The notes under the pieces are model-generated. The model was not told the DNA's origin, did no database searches, and was given only the letters and a program-made list of their open reading frames with translations. The translations under genes and the position numbers were made by a program. Below, in pieces: positions 1-9,032 of a stretch of DNA of 32,621 nucleotides. Each line of letters opens with the position of its first letter. The stretch's first letter is position 1. This DNA comes from Mastigocoleus testarum BC008 (GTDB lineage Bacteria; Cyanobacteriota; Cyanobacteriia; Cyanobacteriales; Nostocaceae): NCBI RefSeq assembly GCF_001456025.1, contig NZ_LMTZ01000013.1, forward strand, positions 160,776 to 193,396, in the 5' to 3' direction.

Positions 1-920
1 ACCTGTTCTGGAGTACGATAACCTGCAGCAATATTTTCTCCAACCCTGTTATTATCATCACCTGCGGCTTTTGTTCTATCCCAGGGTTGGGAACCATCTT
101 TACCTTGATGGCTGAAAAAGTCTTGCTTACCCATGTTATCAGAGTGTTTTTGGGCGGCTGTTGCTAATTCAGGATCCCATTTTAAGGGGTCTAAACCATT
201 GTCCTTGCGGAAGTCATTAGTTAGTTCCAGTACTTGCTTGGTAAAGTCGTCATTTGAATTACCTGGGGAATTGTTATTTCCCATACCTGCATTGGGATTT
301 TTATTCTCGCCAGGATTATTTTCGGGGTTACTTCCAGAATTATTCTCAAAATTATTTCCAGAGTTATTTCCAGAGTTATTTCCAGAATTATTCTCAAAAT
401 TACTTCCAGAGTTATTTCCAGAATTGTTATTGCTATTACCACCAGAATTATTATTTCCGGAACCCTGGTTACTATTTTCACTATTACTACCGCTAGGAGG
501 AGTACCACCACCTCCAAAGTTTTGAGTCCAATAGTGTTGATAATTTACACTACCCTTGTCAGATTTTTCTTCGTGGTAACCGACACCAAGGTATTCATAT
601 TTAGGATTGAGCATATTTGCTCGATGACCCGGACTCTTAATCCACCCTTGTACTACTTCTTCTGGAGTTCTCTGACCTGCAGCAATATTTTCTCCAACCC
701 TGTTATTATCATCACCTGCAGCTTTTGTTCTATCCCAGGGTTGGGAACCATCTTTTCCTTGATGACTGAAGAAATCTTGCCTACCCATGTTATCAGAATG
801 CTTTTGGGCAGCTGTTGCTAATTCAGGATCCCATTTAAGGGGCTTTAAACCATTTTTCTTGCGGAAATCATTGGTTAGGTCCAGTACTTGTTTGGTAAAA
901 CTTTTAGTTGTATCAACCAT
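1..920 (-). CDS. Double CAP/SCP-domain protein, partial (runs off left edge)
   Basis: An open frame of 306 codons starts at ATG 920-918 and reaches the window edge without a stop. Residues about 6-136 form one CAP (SCP/PR1) domain, with HSDNM near residue 41, VGENIAAG at 75-82, a GHRANML block near 98-104 and YWTQNFG at 130-136. Residues about 140-224 are an Asn/Ser/Gly linker of repeated GNNS/ENNS units. A second CAP domain starts at about 225 and is cut by the edge. The two domains are roughly 90% identical in DNA with a 654-bp offset, so this is a recent internal duplication. CAP proteins are usually secreted, yet no classical signal peptide is visible. A ribosome-binding AAGGGAG lies about 10 bases upstream of the start, which supports it. 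Bacterial CAP proteins of this YkwD type have no settled substrate. Forward-strand ORFs here are low-complexity shadows of the linker. Confidence 0.88.
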   Translation of the reverse strand, partial: MVDTTKSFTKQVLDLTNDFRKKNGLKPLKWDPELATAAQKHSDNMGRQDFFSHQGKDGSQPWDRTKAAGDDNNRVGENIAAGQRTPEEVVQGWIKSPGHRANMLNPKYEYLGVGYHEEKSDKGSVNYQHYWTQNFGGGGTPPSGSNSENSNQGSGNNNSGGNSNNNSGNNSGSNFENNSGNNSGNNSGNNFENNSGSNPENNPGENKNPNAGMGNNNSPGNSNDDFTKQVLELTNDFRKDNGLDPLKWDPELATAAQKHSDNMGKQDFFSHQGKDGSQPWDRTKAAGDDNNRVGENIAAGYRTPEQ

Positions 921-1173
921 TACTGATAAGCTCCCTTAATTGAATGATTTGTTTGGATTTCAATTCATTTGTATGCTTAGACCCGAACACTATTGTTAGA
1001 TCGATGTGGAGACTGCTGTAGGCGCTCTATGTTCCTATCAAGCTTTTTGAGAATAGCTTTCTATATCCCTCAAATCTGATGGACTTTGAGAGTTTTAGTT
1101 TCTCCCAAATACAGCTGAAGCCATGTAATACATACCGTATGCTTATACTAAATGCTAAGCAATAATGGGGTTA

Positions 1174-1306
1174 CAGGGCGTGTTTTAAAATATTCATTAT
1201 ACATTTTGTTCGATTTGAAGCTCCCCTAAATCCCTTTTAAAAAGAGGGGATTTGACTATTTCTAAGGCTTAAAGAGAATCGGAGCACAATTTTAAAACAC
1301 ATCCTG
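1174..1306. repeat. MITE-like element with 18-bp terminal inverted repeats
   Basis: The left end reads CAGGGCGTGTTTTAAAAT (1174-1191). The right end (1289-1306) is its reverse complement with two mismatches. The 133-bp element encodes nothing. Inside it is a second palindrome at 1228-1253 (AAATCCC ... GGGATTT), a type of sequence common as dispersed repeats in cyanobacteria. No clear target-site duplication is visible. This arrangement suggests a non-autonomous element mobilised in trans. Confidence 0.6.
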
Positions 1307-2217
1307 GGGCTGCAAAATCATCTCTCAATTAAGCAACCCTTTGTTTCCTTTGATGGTAGAGTATTAGGCTGAAATTCCCAATTTTACTCATGTTGAACGT
1401 TAGATCTAAATAAAGTCAGGTCTAAATACGGAAAGTACAATTGTTTTAGTAACTGTTTCTATGACATAGATGATTTTGCTTTTTTCTTACCTGTGAATGT
1501 CGACTGACGCTTTTGTGTTTGTTATGCACACATAAATATAGGCGAGATCGATCTAATCAAAAAAGCATTAAACCAAAAAAAATGCTAGTTCAAACCGATA
1601 ACTCCGTTAGGTCAAAACACGGAAACAAACTTCTTAAATTCCTCACACCACTCAATTACTTCCATCAAAATTTATTTTTTGGAAGTATTTATTTTTTGGA
1701 CCTCAACAAGCCTAAGTATTGTGCTTAACTATAGTTTTTTCAGCTACAACTACTTAGGTTAAAAACCACAGGTATAAGTATGGTACGAGTAAAGTGAGGA
1801 ATTCAAAACAATTTTGTGACAAACTCGGGACAAATTTTTATTTCCAGTAATAAAAAATACGATTGTAGTGCGGGAGTTACGATTTTAAATTAGATTATGT
1901 TTCTAAGTATTGGTATATTTCCTTGAGAGTTTAAATTCTAATGTAAAGTGTCTTAAAAGCTTGCTTTTAAAGGAAAATTATCAAATTTATTAAAATTACT
2001 CAGTGATTCGAGTTAATAGTTTCAAAATATCTCTCGGGTTAGTATTTATCAGTATTCTGGAACTTAAGAGGATAAATTGACACCATTTGTAAATCATTTT
2101 GCAAACTCTATCATCCTATACGGTCTGCTCGAAAAATATTAGCTATCATACGATACATTCGAGCCTTGAGGTGAAAGTAACTCACAGACTGGAATCAGTT
2201 TTATATTTTTGTACAAA

Positions 2218-2490
2218 GCGCTAAAGCGCTACTACGAACCTTAAATAACCCATCGAAATTAATTTTGAGGAGTTTGTAGTTGGGGTTTTAGCCCTTCAAA
2301 ATCTTGATAATAGAGCGCTAAAGCGCTACTACGGACCTTAAATCACCCATCGAAATTCATTTTGAGGAGTTTGTAGTTGAGGTTTTAGCCCTTCAAAATC
2401 TTGATAATAGAGCGCTAAAGCGCTACTACGAACCTTAAATCACCCATCGAAATTCATTTTGAGGAGTTTGTGGTTGGGACTTTAGCCCTG
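2218..2490 (+). repeat. Tandem repeat, 97-bp unit, about 2.8 copies
   Basis: Units begin with the near-palindrome GCGCTAAAGCGCTACTACG at 2218, 2315 and 2412, giving an exact 97-bp period. Later in each unit come TTTGTAGTTGGGG-like and TTTTAGCCC-like segments. The third copy fades at about 2490. An inverted single copy of the same family lies inside the element at 9033-9165. Confidence 0.85.
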
Positions 2491-2555
2491 TTGGGAAATA
2501 AATAATCAAGCTTTTAGATCCAAAGCAGCAATCTATTTTTAGGGGATTATTTGCG

Positions 2556-3500
2556 ATGAAATTGGTAGTTCCACCTACCGAAATTGCTCTGTACCAACTT
2601 AGAGTATTAAAAACGGTAGCAGTTGCTGATGGAAAACTCGACGATTTAGAGTATCAGATGCTGATGTCGATGCAGACCTATATTTTCAAAACTAATGTAT
2701 TGATTGATGGACTGAAGTTAATTACACCGCAAGAGTTAAGTAGTAAGATAATCAGTCGAGAGTTTTGTAAGCAACTTATTCACTACTGTATTTTAATTTC
2801 AATTATCGGTGCTAGGGTTACAAGAAATAAAACCAGAGTGGTAATTGAGTTTGCTGAAGCACTGAAAATTAATGATTGTGCAGTGCAAACACTTAAGCAT
2901 TTAGCAAACAATCGATTAGCTTTAGTCAGATTTAATGTTTTCCGTCATGGATTTATTGGTCCTAAGGTGATGGACACACTACGCAATGAGGGTATTGGTG
3001 GAATGATTCCAACATTAAAATATTTGATGAGTAAAGGAGATCGAAAAACTGCTGCTCGCTATCAAAAGTTAGAATTTTACCCAGAGGGAAGTTTAGGGAA
3101 AGAACTTTATCAACATCTTCGCAAGCATGGTTTTAATTTACCAGGAGAAGAAGGAGGAACCCCAGAAATTTTCCTGGTTCATGACTGCGTTCACATTTTG
3201 GCAGAATATCATACTTCAATGTCGGAAGAAGCTGTGATATCTGCGTTTCAAGCAGGTTTTTTAGATAAAGACCCATTTTGGGGTTTATTGTTTACTCTCC
3301 TCCAATTCCATTTGGGTATAAAAGTATTGACAGCCTCTTTTACCAGTCGAAATGAGGTGGAACCAGAGTCTTTGTTCAAAGCTTTGGAACGTGGTACTCA
3401 CGTAAAAGTTAATTTATCCAAAAATTGGAATCCTTGGTTAGTATTTGAGCGACAGGTTGAAGATTTACGTCGAGAATACAATATTCCACCACGAACTTAG
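2556..3500 (+). CDS. TerB-like / COQ4-like fusion protein
   Basis: This 314-residue protein starts at ATG 2556, with AGGGG about 11 bases upstream. Residues about 10-115 resemble a TerB-like helical domain (LKTVAVADGKLDDLEYQML at 18-36, typical of the family's acidic first helices). Residues about 125-260 resemble COQ4: the segment PEGSLGKELYQHL leads into H209-D210-x2-H213-x11-E225, matching the zinc-binding HDxxHx11E signature of COQ4. COQ4 acts in ubiquinone synthesis in mitochondria and proteobacteria, but cyanobacteria make plastoquinone, so the role here is unclear; a membrane-lipid or quinone-related function is inference. No signal peptide or membrane helix is seen. The gene is a single unit with repeats on both sides. 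The COQ4-like motif is directly visible; the TerB call is weaker. Confidence 0.75.
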   Translation: MKLVVPPTEIALYQLRVLKTVAVADGKLDDLEYQMLMSMQTYIFKTNVLIDGLKLITPQELSSKIISREFCKQLIHYCILISIIGARVTRNKTRVVIEFAEALKINDCAVQTLKHLANNRLALVRFNVFRHGFIGPKVMDTLRNEGIGGMIPTLKYLMSKGDRKTAARYQKLEFYPEGSLGKELYQHLRKHGFNLPGEEGGTPEIFLVHDCVHILAEYHTSMSEEAVISAFQAGFLDKDPFWGLLFTLLQFHLGIKVLTASFTSRNEVEPESLFKALERGTHVKVNLSKNWNPWLVFERQVEDLRREYNIPPRT

Positions 3501-3641
3501 AATCTGATAATTAGGGTTAAATTTTGATATAGCAATCCTAAATCATTTGTGTTAGTCGCATCAAAGATGTTTGCAAGCATCCTGTGGATGAACACGTATT
3601 GCGTCCAAACGCGTAAGCGTACCGTAGGTAAGAATCAATAT

Positions 3642-3671
3642 TGTAGAGACGTTGCATGCAACGTCTCTACA
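3642..3671. repeat. Perfect 30-bp palindrome (dispersed repeat family)
   Basis: The left arm is TGTAGAGACGTTGCA and the right arm is its exact reverse complement, with no loop. A sister copy lies at 17273-17296 with a paired substitution in both arms. It sits 3' of the COQ4-like gene and 3' of the convergent TPS gene, so it could also act as a bidirectional terminator, although no T-run follows. Confidence 0.8.
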
Positions 3672-3722
3672 GGATTTATCTATTTACAAATCAATTACAT
3701 ATATACGATCGCGTTATCAAAT

Positions 3723-6074
3723 TTAATTACAGTCTGATTTTTGCGTGCTGGAAACAAAATCCTCAGAAGTTGCAAGATCTGGATCTGCAGTTAAAACCAC
3801 ATCTCCATTTTGATTCACGAACCAACCTCTAGCTTCTACTATGGGTTCTGGAAGATTTTTTAATTGTTTAACTTCATATCCTTGTCCCCGAAATTTCTGT
3901 TTTTTTATATTTTTTTTATCTATTTTTTTTCTAGGAGGAAGGGCGATCCAATTAGGTTCTATATGGGAATCTCTAAGAAATGTTCTCGGATTTTGGGGAA
4001 ACCCACCTTTTCCTGTGATGATAAATGAGTTTTTCCCCCGCGATCGAGGTGCACGACAAACAGATGAAACTTTAATTTTTAGTGCTACAGTTGGGGCTTT
4101 AAATAATTTCACACTGGGGTCTTGTTCGGGTGACTTAATAATTACTTCCCCATTCAAATCGGGGTTACTTTGGGAAATCGCCGTGATGTCACTAGTTTGT
4201 AATTGAAATGGGTCTAAAATTGAAAAATCGCTAGTTGCTAATTCTTTAGTTAGGTTTTCTCGACTACGAGGTTCAATACCAAAAAGATTTACAGCCTGAA
4301 TTCGCACTTGACCGCCAGAACCTTCAAAAGCATTTGCGGTAATATCATTATTTTCTAAACTGTTGGCAATGATAAAGCCTTTGGGAGTATTGATTGTAAT
4401 ATTTCCCCCATTTCCGCCCATTTTTGCTATTCCTGCATTAGTTGATATTTGACTATTACGACGCATTAATAAGAAATCTCGCACCTGTAAAGAAATATTT
4501 CCACCATTTCCTGATTGGGTATCAGAGATAAGTTTTCCTTTGTTATTTAAAAATATGGAGTTAGCAGTGATATTTAATTCACCTGCTTTTCCTAAATCGT
4601 TTATATCGCCTAAATAAGGTACATCCTTCGCTAAACTTGGAAGCTCGCTATTTACACTCACTGTTGCTCCATCTTTAACAATTAATTTTTTTGTGGTAAT
4701 TGTCAAATTTCCAGCATCTCCAAAACCTTGAGTTGAAGCAGTTAAAGTACTTGCAGAACCTGTAGCTGATTTTCCAATTACCTCTACAGATTCTGAAGCA
4801 TTTACTATCAAATTTCCTCCATCTCCGTTAGCTGGTATTATCTTTGCACCATCAGGAGTCAAGACTGCAGTAGATTGTGTTGAGATTATCGCACCATCTC
4901 TAAGAATTAACTTGGAAGTATTGATGTTAGTGTCACCCGCTTTTCCATCAGCAGCAGTAATGCTAGACAAAGCACTGGGGAAGCTGGGACTATTATTTTT
5001 TGAAAATCTTCCGATTAGCTCTACAGATTTGGAAGCATTTACAGTTAAATTTCCTCCTCTTCCTTTCCCTCCAGTCAAAGCTAAAACTTGTGCCCCATCT
5101 TGAATACTTAATTTGTTTACATTTATCGTTAACTTTCCAGCATCTTTATCACCTGTAGTTCCAGTACTTAAGCGTACTAAATGACCAGAAATTTCCACAA
5201 TATTCCCTTGAACTTTAATGTCACCACCACCTTTACCACTCGCATCAACAATAGATGGAAATGATGAACCGTTCACAATTCTTCTAGATATATGAATATT
5301 TTGAAAATTCTTGACATTTCCATAGTCGAAATTCCAACCAGTATTTTTTGGTCTTAAGTCTACCAAACTATTAAAACCTACACTCCCAAGCTCTATTCTT
5401 CCTTGTACAGCAGTCAAATTTCCACCTTCCAAAGTCAAATCACCGCCAATCAGTGCTAAAGTTTTCCCTGTAGGTACTTGTAAACCAACAGGTTGACCAA
5501 AAACATTAGTTGTACCATCAGGACTAGCTTGAGATTGATTTCTTATAAGAGCTGCAGTGGCTCCAAATTGTAAACCAGTGGGAACATTTATTGTTAGAAG
5601 AGGCTTACTTTGAGGTTGTGTTGCACTAAATTTTGTCCCATTGGCAAAATTTACACTGCTTGCAGTACTTCCAATAAATGAACCACCAATATTTAAAGAA
5701 GCGTTAGGACCAAAAATAATTCCATTGGGATTGATTAAAAATAGATTAGCGGTACCATTGGTTCGAAGAATACCATCAATATTAGAAATAGAATTTCCCG
5801 TTACCCGAGTAATAATATTCTGAATGTTTGTATTGTTTCGGAAATGTGCAGTAACCCCAGTAGGTACAGAGAACTGTCCAAAACTATGAAAAAGATTCCC
5901 CCCAGAAGCGGTTCCACCTTCAATGATTCTGGTATTTCTCTGCGTTCTGACACGAGAATTATTTGGTAGAGTTCGGTCTGGGGTGATTTGAGCGCTAGCT
6001 GGACTGACAGACAAAGCAATCGCACCACTTATTGTAATTCCCAGTTTTCTGGAAAAACAACTTACAATTTTCAT
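3723..6074 (-). CDS. Two-partner-secretion exoprotein (filamentous haemagglutinin-like)
   Basis: This 783-residue protein begins with a Sec signal peptide, probable cleavage after ASA at residue 28. Residues about 30-270 are the TPS domain (haemagglutination activity site family), shown by GGNLFHSFGQFSV (58-70) and NPNGIIFG (115-122). Residues about 270-640 are beta-helix-like with recurring GNLTVNAS, GNLTI and GNISLQV turns. The C-terminus has EARGWFVNQNGDVVLTA, a closing motif common in cyanobacterial members. Such proteins are exported across the outer membrane by a TpsB (FhaC/ShlB-like) partner and act as surface adhesins or toxins. No partner gene lies in the window, so export must use one encoded elsewhere. 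No CDI-type toxin domain is evident at the C-terminus. Confidence 0.9.
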   Translation of the reverse strand: MKIVSCFSRKLGITISGAIALSVSPASAQITPDRTLPNNSRVRTQRNTRIIEGGTASGGNLFHSFGQFSVPTGVTAHFRNNTNIQNIITRVTGNSISNIDGILRTNGTANLFLINPNGIIFGPNASLNIGGSFIGSTASSVNFANGTKFSATQPQSKPLLTINVPTGLQFGATAALIRNQSQASPDGTTNVFGQPVGLQVPTGKTLALIGGDLTLEGGNLTAVQGRIELGSVGFNSLVDLRPKNTGWNFDYGNVKNFQNIHISRRIVNGSSFPSIVDASGKGGGDIKVQGNIVEISGHLVRLSTGTTGDKDAGKLTINVNKLSIQDGAQVLALTGGKGRGGNLTVNASKSVELIGRFSKNNSPSFPSALSSITAADGKAGDTNINTSKLILRDGAIISTQSTAVLTPDGAKIIPANGDGGNLIVNASESVEVIGKSATGSASTLTASTQGFGDAGNLTITTKKLIVKDGATVSVNSELPSLAKDVPYLGDINDLGKAGELNITANSIFLNNKGKLISDTQSGNGGNISLQVRDFLLMRRNSQISTNAGIAKMGGNGGNITINTPKGFIIANSLENNDITANAFEGSGGQVRIQAVNLFGIEPRSRENLTKELATSDFSILDPFQLQTSDITAISQSNPDLNGEVIIKSPEQDPSVKLFKAPTVALKIKVSSVCRAPRSRGKNSFIITGKGGFPQNPRTFLRDSHIEPNWIALPPRKKIDKKNIKKQKFRGQGYEVKQLKNLPEPIVEARGWFVNQNGDVVLTADPDLATSEDFVSSTQKSDCN

Positions 6075-6277
6075 CTTTTACACCACACTTCTATCAAGAA
6101 TTTCAAATAAGCTTGAACTCTACGAAATAAAGCCCACTGGTCAAAGCAGTGATTCCACAAGTCAGAAATAAGGAGTTAGGATAACAATACAGAAGAAAAA
6201 GCAAGAATACAGGAGTTAAATATATTAAATATAGCTTATATATCGATATAGCGTGAATTTAAAAGCTTTGATTCATT

Positions 6278-6311
6278 AATATCAACTTGATTTCGGTCAT
6301 CAAGCTTGATA
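6278..6311. repeat. Inverted repeat (hairpin) upstream of the TPS gene
   Basis: ATATCAACTTGAT at 6278-6290 pairs with ATCAAGCTTGATAT at 6298-6311 across a 7-base spacer, with one bulged base. It lies about 200 bases upstream of the TPS start. It could be an operator or a structured leader element; no function can be assigned. Confidence 0.4.
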
Positions 6312-6377
6312 TTACAAGCATGTATGAAATTAAAATATAGGTTGCTTGCTGTTAAGACTGCGGCTTTGTTAGTACAC

Positions 6378-6404
6378 AAAAAAACCCTATTTTCTAAAAA
6401 ATAG
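6378..6404 (-). terminator. Candidate intrinsic terminator of the first twin-arginine gene
   Basis: Read on the minus strand, a 7-bp stem (CTATTTT / AAAATAG, 4-base loop) is followed by GG and a run of seven T. It lies about 106 bases past the stop of the gene ending at 6510. The stem is AT-rich, so it may be weak. Confidence 0.5.
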
Positions 6405-6509
6405 AGCTTTAAAATATCTTGAAGTTATATTTTAAATGATAAAAAGTGAATAATTGCGTGCTAAGAGATCAGTTAGTTTTAAAGTGATAAATCACAACAG
6501 TTATAATAA

Positions 6510-6953
6510 CTAACCGCAAGAATAACCACCCGTACATATGTAACAGTCTTGAATTACAACTTCTTTGCCAGAAATTTTCATTAAACCATTTTCTAGTACC
6601 GAATCCGTCATCATAGGTTGTTGTTTGTTGACGCGATTATTCATATGTTCCCGCATCTTATCTAACATAATTGTTACTTCAACTTTTACTGATTTCTCTG
6701 GAAAACCGTATTTATCTAACATCATAAATAAGTTAGATAAATCCAGAGTTTCTATTGCTTTTTCTTGAACTTCTTTTTGAAAACGACTTAATCTATCAGC
6801 GTCAATATTTGTCCCAACTGCTGTTACTTCTGTTTCTGTTGTGGGTGTTTCAGCATTAGAACTCTCTTGAGTTAAAGCCGCTGCTGCTGCAATACTTCCA
6901 GGTACAGCAACACTACCAATTAAAAAGTTGCGTCGTGTTTTATTATCTGTCAT
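6510..6953 (-). CDS. Twin-arginine-leader protein with cysteine tail, copy A
   Basis: This 147-residue protein has TRRNFLIG at residues 6-13 followed by a hydrophobic stretch to about residue 27, a good Tat-type signal with possible cleavage near SNA (residues 32-34). The rest is charged and helical-looking. It ends in QDC-x2-C-x4-SCG, placing three cysteines in the last ten residues. I do not recognise the family. A paralogue starts 640 bases upstream: residues 1-58 differ at one position, whereas residues 59-147 are only about 53% identical. The start is supported by the shared leader. No strong ribosome-binding site is visible, but TTCACTTT lies about 22 bases upstream in this gene and at a similar place in the other copies. 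It may be a small exported cysteine protein or a modified-peptide precursor; both are inference. Confidence 0.8.
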   Translation of the reverse strand: MTDNKTRRNFLIGSVAVPGSIAAAAALTQESSNAETPTTETEVTAVGTNIDADRLSRFQKEVQEKAIETLDLSNLFMMLDKYGFPEKSVKVEVTIMLDKMREHMNNRVNKQQPMMTDSVLENGLMKISGKEVVIQDCYICTGGYSCG

Positions 6954-7148
6954 TTTTATTCTTTATAACAAACAGAAAGTGAATATAGCAATTCCCACTT
7001 CAGTAAGTTATATTTTTAATCTATATTATTCTGAAATATTATTCTGAAATTCAAGATTAAAAAATATCTAATGTAATTGGGAAAAGCTATAGTTAAGAAC
7101 CCATTAATTCAGTATTTTAAAGCTTATAAATTACTAAGTTTACAATCA

Positions 7149-7592
7149 CTAACCACAAGAACTGAAAGGAAAACATAACAGACAATCCTGAACCACAATT
7201 TCTTCTGCTGCAATCGCCATTAAACTATTTTCTAACTCTGGATCTTTCATGGTAGGTTTTTGTTGTTTTATATCTTTATTAAGAGTCGTTTTCATCTCAT
7301 TTAACATAATTTTTACTTGAATTTTTACCACTCTATCTGGGAAACCATATTCACCTAACATTTTGAATAATGGAGAATAATCTAAAGTTTCTATAGCTTT
7401 CTCCTGAACTTCTAGCTTGAAACGACTTAATCTATCAGCGTCAATATTTGTCCCAACTGCTGTCACTTCTGCTTCTGTTGTGGGTGTTTCAGCATTAGAA
7501 CTCTCTTGAGTTAAAGCCGCTGCTGCTGCAATACTTCCAGGTACAGCAACACTACCAATTAAAAAGTTACGTCGTGTTTTATTATCTGTCAT
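7149..7592 (-). CDS. Twin-arginine-leader protein with cysteine tail, copy B
   Basis: This paralogue of the gene at 6510-6953 has the same length (147 residues), the same TRRNFLIG Tat-like leader, and the same end pattern QDC-x2-C-x4-SCG with different residues between the cysteines (CLLCFPFSSCG here, CYICTGGYSCG in copy A). The first 177 bases of the two genes differ at only about three positions, including silent ones, but the rest is heavily diverged. The central part keeps EVQEKAIETLD and YGFP. Copies A and B are separated by 195 bases in the same direction and could share a transcript, with the only terminator-like hairpin after copy A. No modification enzyme or transporter gene is adjacent. 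Confidence 0.8.
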   Translation of the reverse strand: MTDNKTRRNFLIGSVAVPGSIAAAAALTQESSNAETPTTEAEVTAVGTNIDADRLSRFKLEVQEKAIETLDYSPLFKMLGEYGFPDRVVKIQVKIMLNEMKTTLNKDIKQQKPTMKDPELENSLMAIAAEEIVVQDCLLCFPFSSCG

Positions 7593-8401
7593 TTTTCTAA
7601 AATTAGAAAGTGAATCTCGGTAATTTTTGCTGATTTAATCAATCAATCAGCTGTATACTACTAGGCTAGCATGTTTATTAGTTAAATCATCATTTAAACT
7701 CTCATTCTTTTCAAATTTTTATTGACTATTAACACTCAATTTTATACATACTTAATATGTCTATTTGTTCGATATAAAGTGTCGAAATAATTCAGAATTA
7801 GAATAAACAATTAAATATATATATTATGTACAAAAATAAGCTTTTTTCGATGAAAATATTATTTTTTACTCTCTAACAAGTTTTTGGCAAACTAATAACA
7901 CTCAATGAATATGTCATGAAAAAATGATTATTTTTAGTCATAGATAAATCTAGAGTATGAAATCCCTAGTACCGCTATGCGGAATTAAAAACTAAAAAGT
8001 CAAAATTCAGAAAATTTATAGATTAAACTTTCTAGTGATTTCAAATTGTCTATTTATTTAAGCCTTAGCGTAATAGTTTCATATCAACTGAGCATTAATT
8101 CATGCTTCTTTGGGATATCATATCCATGGATGATGACAAATATAACTCACGAAAACACGTGAGTGCATAGATAGTAAAACACCCTAACTGGACTCGAAAA
8201 TCATTTTTAAGTTACACGAACGAGTTGAAATTAATTGTCATTAAACCTGAATCAAATAAGCATCTATTTATCAAAAATAGAAATCTACACAAAGACTTAA
8301 AGTTAATTTGTATTTCAATATGAATACTTGTCCCTAATACTATGATTCCCGTTTGTTGTGTAGCAGTATTCTTGTAGAGCTACTACTAAGACCATAGTAT
8401 C

Positions 8402-8455
8402 AGGTGTAGCGATACTGCTACCTGAAAGTTTGCATCGCGTTTTATTATCTGCCAT
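8402..8455 (-). pseudogene. Decayed leader of a third twin-arginine paralogue
   Basis: Starting from an ATG at 8455, the DNA matches the first ~50 bases of copies A and B (MADNKTR versus MTDNKTR) and keeps the upstream TTCACTTT box at 8478-8485. The second arginine is changed to cysteine, the hydrophobic stretch is lost through small indels, and the frame runs into unrelated sequence, stopping at 8315 after 46 codons. No homologous body follows, so this is a truncated remnant. Confidence 0.65.
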
Positions 8456-9032
8456 TTTTCCTCTTTTTTAATAATAAAAAGTGAAGTTAGCAAGATCTTC
8501 TATTTGTTTTCCCGAACACTCCTATATTATGAAGCTATCACACTTGGTGATTCAACTAGTATTAAATATTTCTGATTACCAAATATTTACTAAATATAAA
8601 CATCTGCTTTGTGGCTATTTAAATTATGTAGATAAATTAGCTAGTGAGCGCCCAAGTCATTGAGTATTAGGATTAATAGTAAAAACTACCTATTGCAGCA
8701 TAAAAAAAGTGATTTCAAATCAGTATCCCGTTTTTTGTATACTTAACAGCTGTTAATGACTGCACCGGTAGAGACAAATCATGTCATGAAAACTTGATAT
8801 TCATCCTTCTGTTAGACGTATTATCTTTACGATTGTTTGTTCAGCGTTATTAAAAATGTTAGTCAATTTTGTTTTTCAACTGTGGTAAACCTAAATTGCA
8901 AATTTCATATGTGCAGTGACATAGCTGTTATTAACAAAATACTAACAGTATACAAGCTAATATTCTAGCTTGATAGGAGAGAGTATTATTTTGATCACGT
9001 AAGTTAATTAGACTTTGGACAAAAATATTTAC

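Larger units (their letters stand above)
921..2555. other. Long gene-poor gap with repeats
   Basis: This 1.6-kb stretch lies between two divergently oriented genes. It holds the MITE-like element at 1174-1306 and the 97-bp tandem repeat at 2218-2490. Otherwise it is AT-rich with no coding sequence I can support. A 71-codon ORF at 1513-1728 has a composition unlike a protein and no family resemblance. Confidence 0.7.

Noticed and set aside
133..525. Plus-strand ORF rich in Leu, Phe and Pro
   Set aside because: It is the antisense shadow of the Asn/Ser-rich linker of the CAP protein on the minus strand.
1513..1728. 71-codon ORF in the repeat-rich gap
   Set aside because: No family-like pattern, no clear ribosome-binding site, and composition like the surrounding noncoding DNA.
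3549..3737. 62-codon ORF downstream of the COQ4-like gene
   Set aside because: It runs through the dispersed palindrome and overlaps the 3' end of the TPS gene.
6510..7592. Diversity-generating retroelement as cause of the variable tails
   Set aside because: No reverse transcriptase or template repeat is visible in the window, and changes are spread over the whole 3' part rather than at adenines only.
8481..8663. 60-codon ORF in the gap before xisI
   Set aside because: No recognisable features; it begins at the box of the decayed twin-arginine copy on the other strand.
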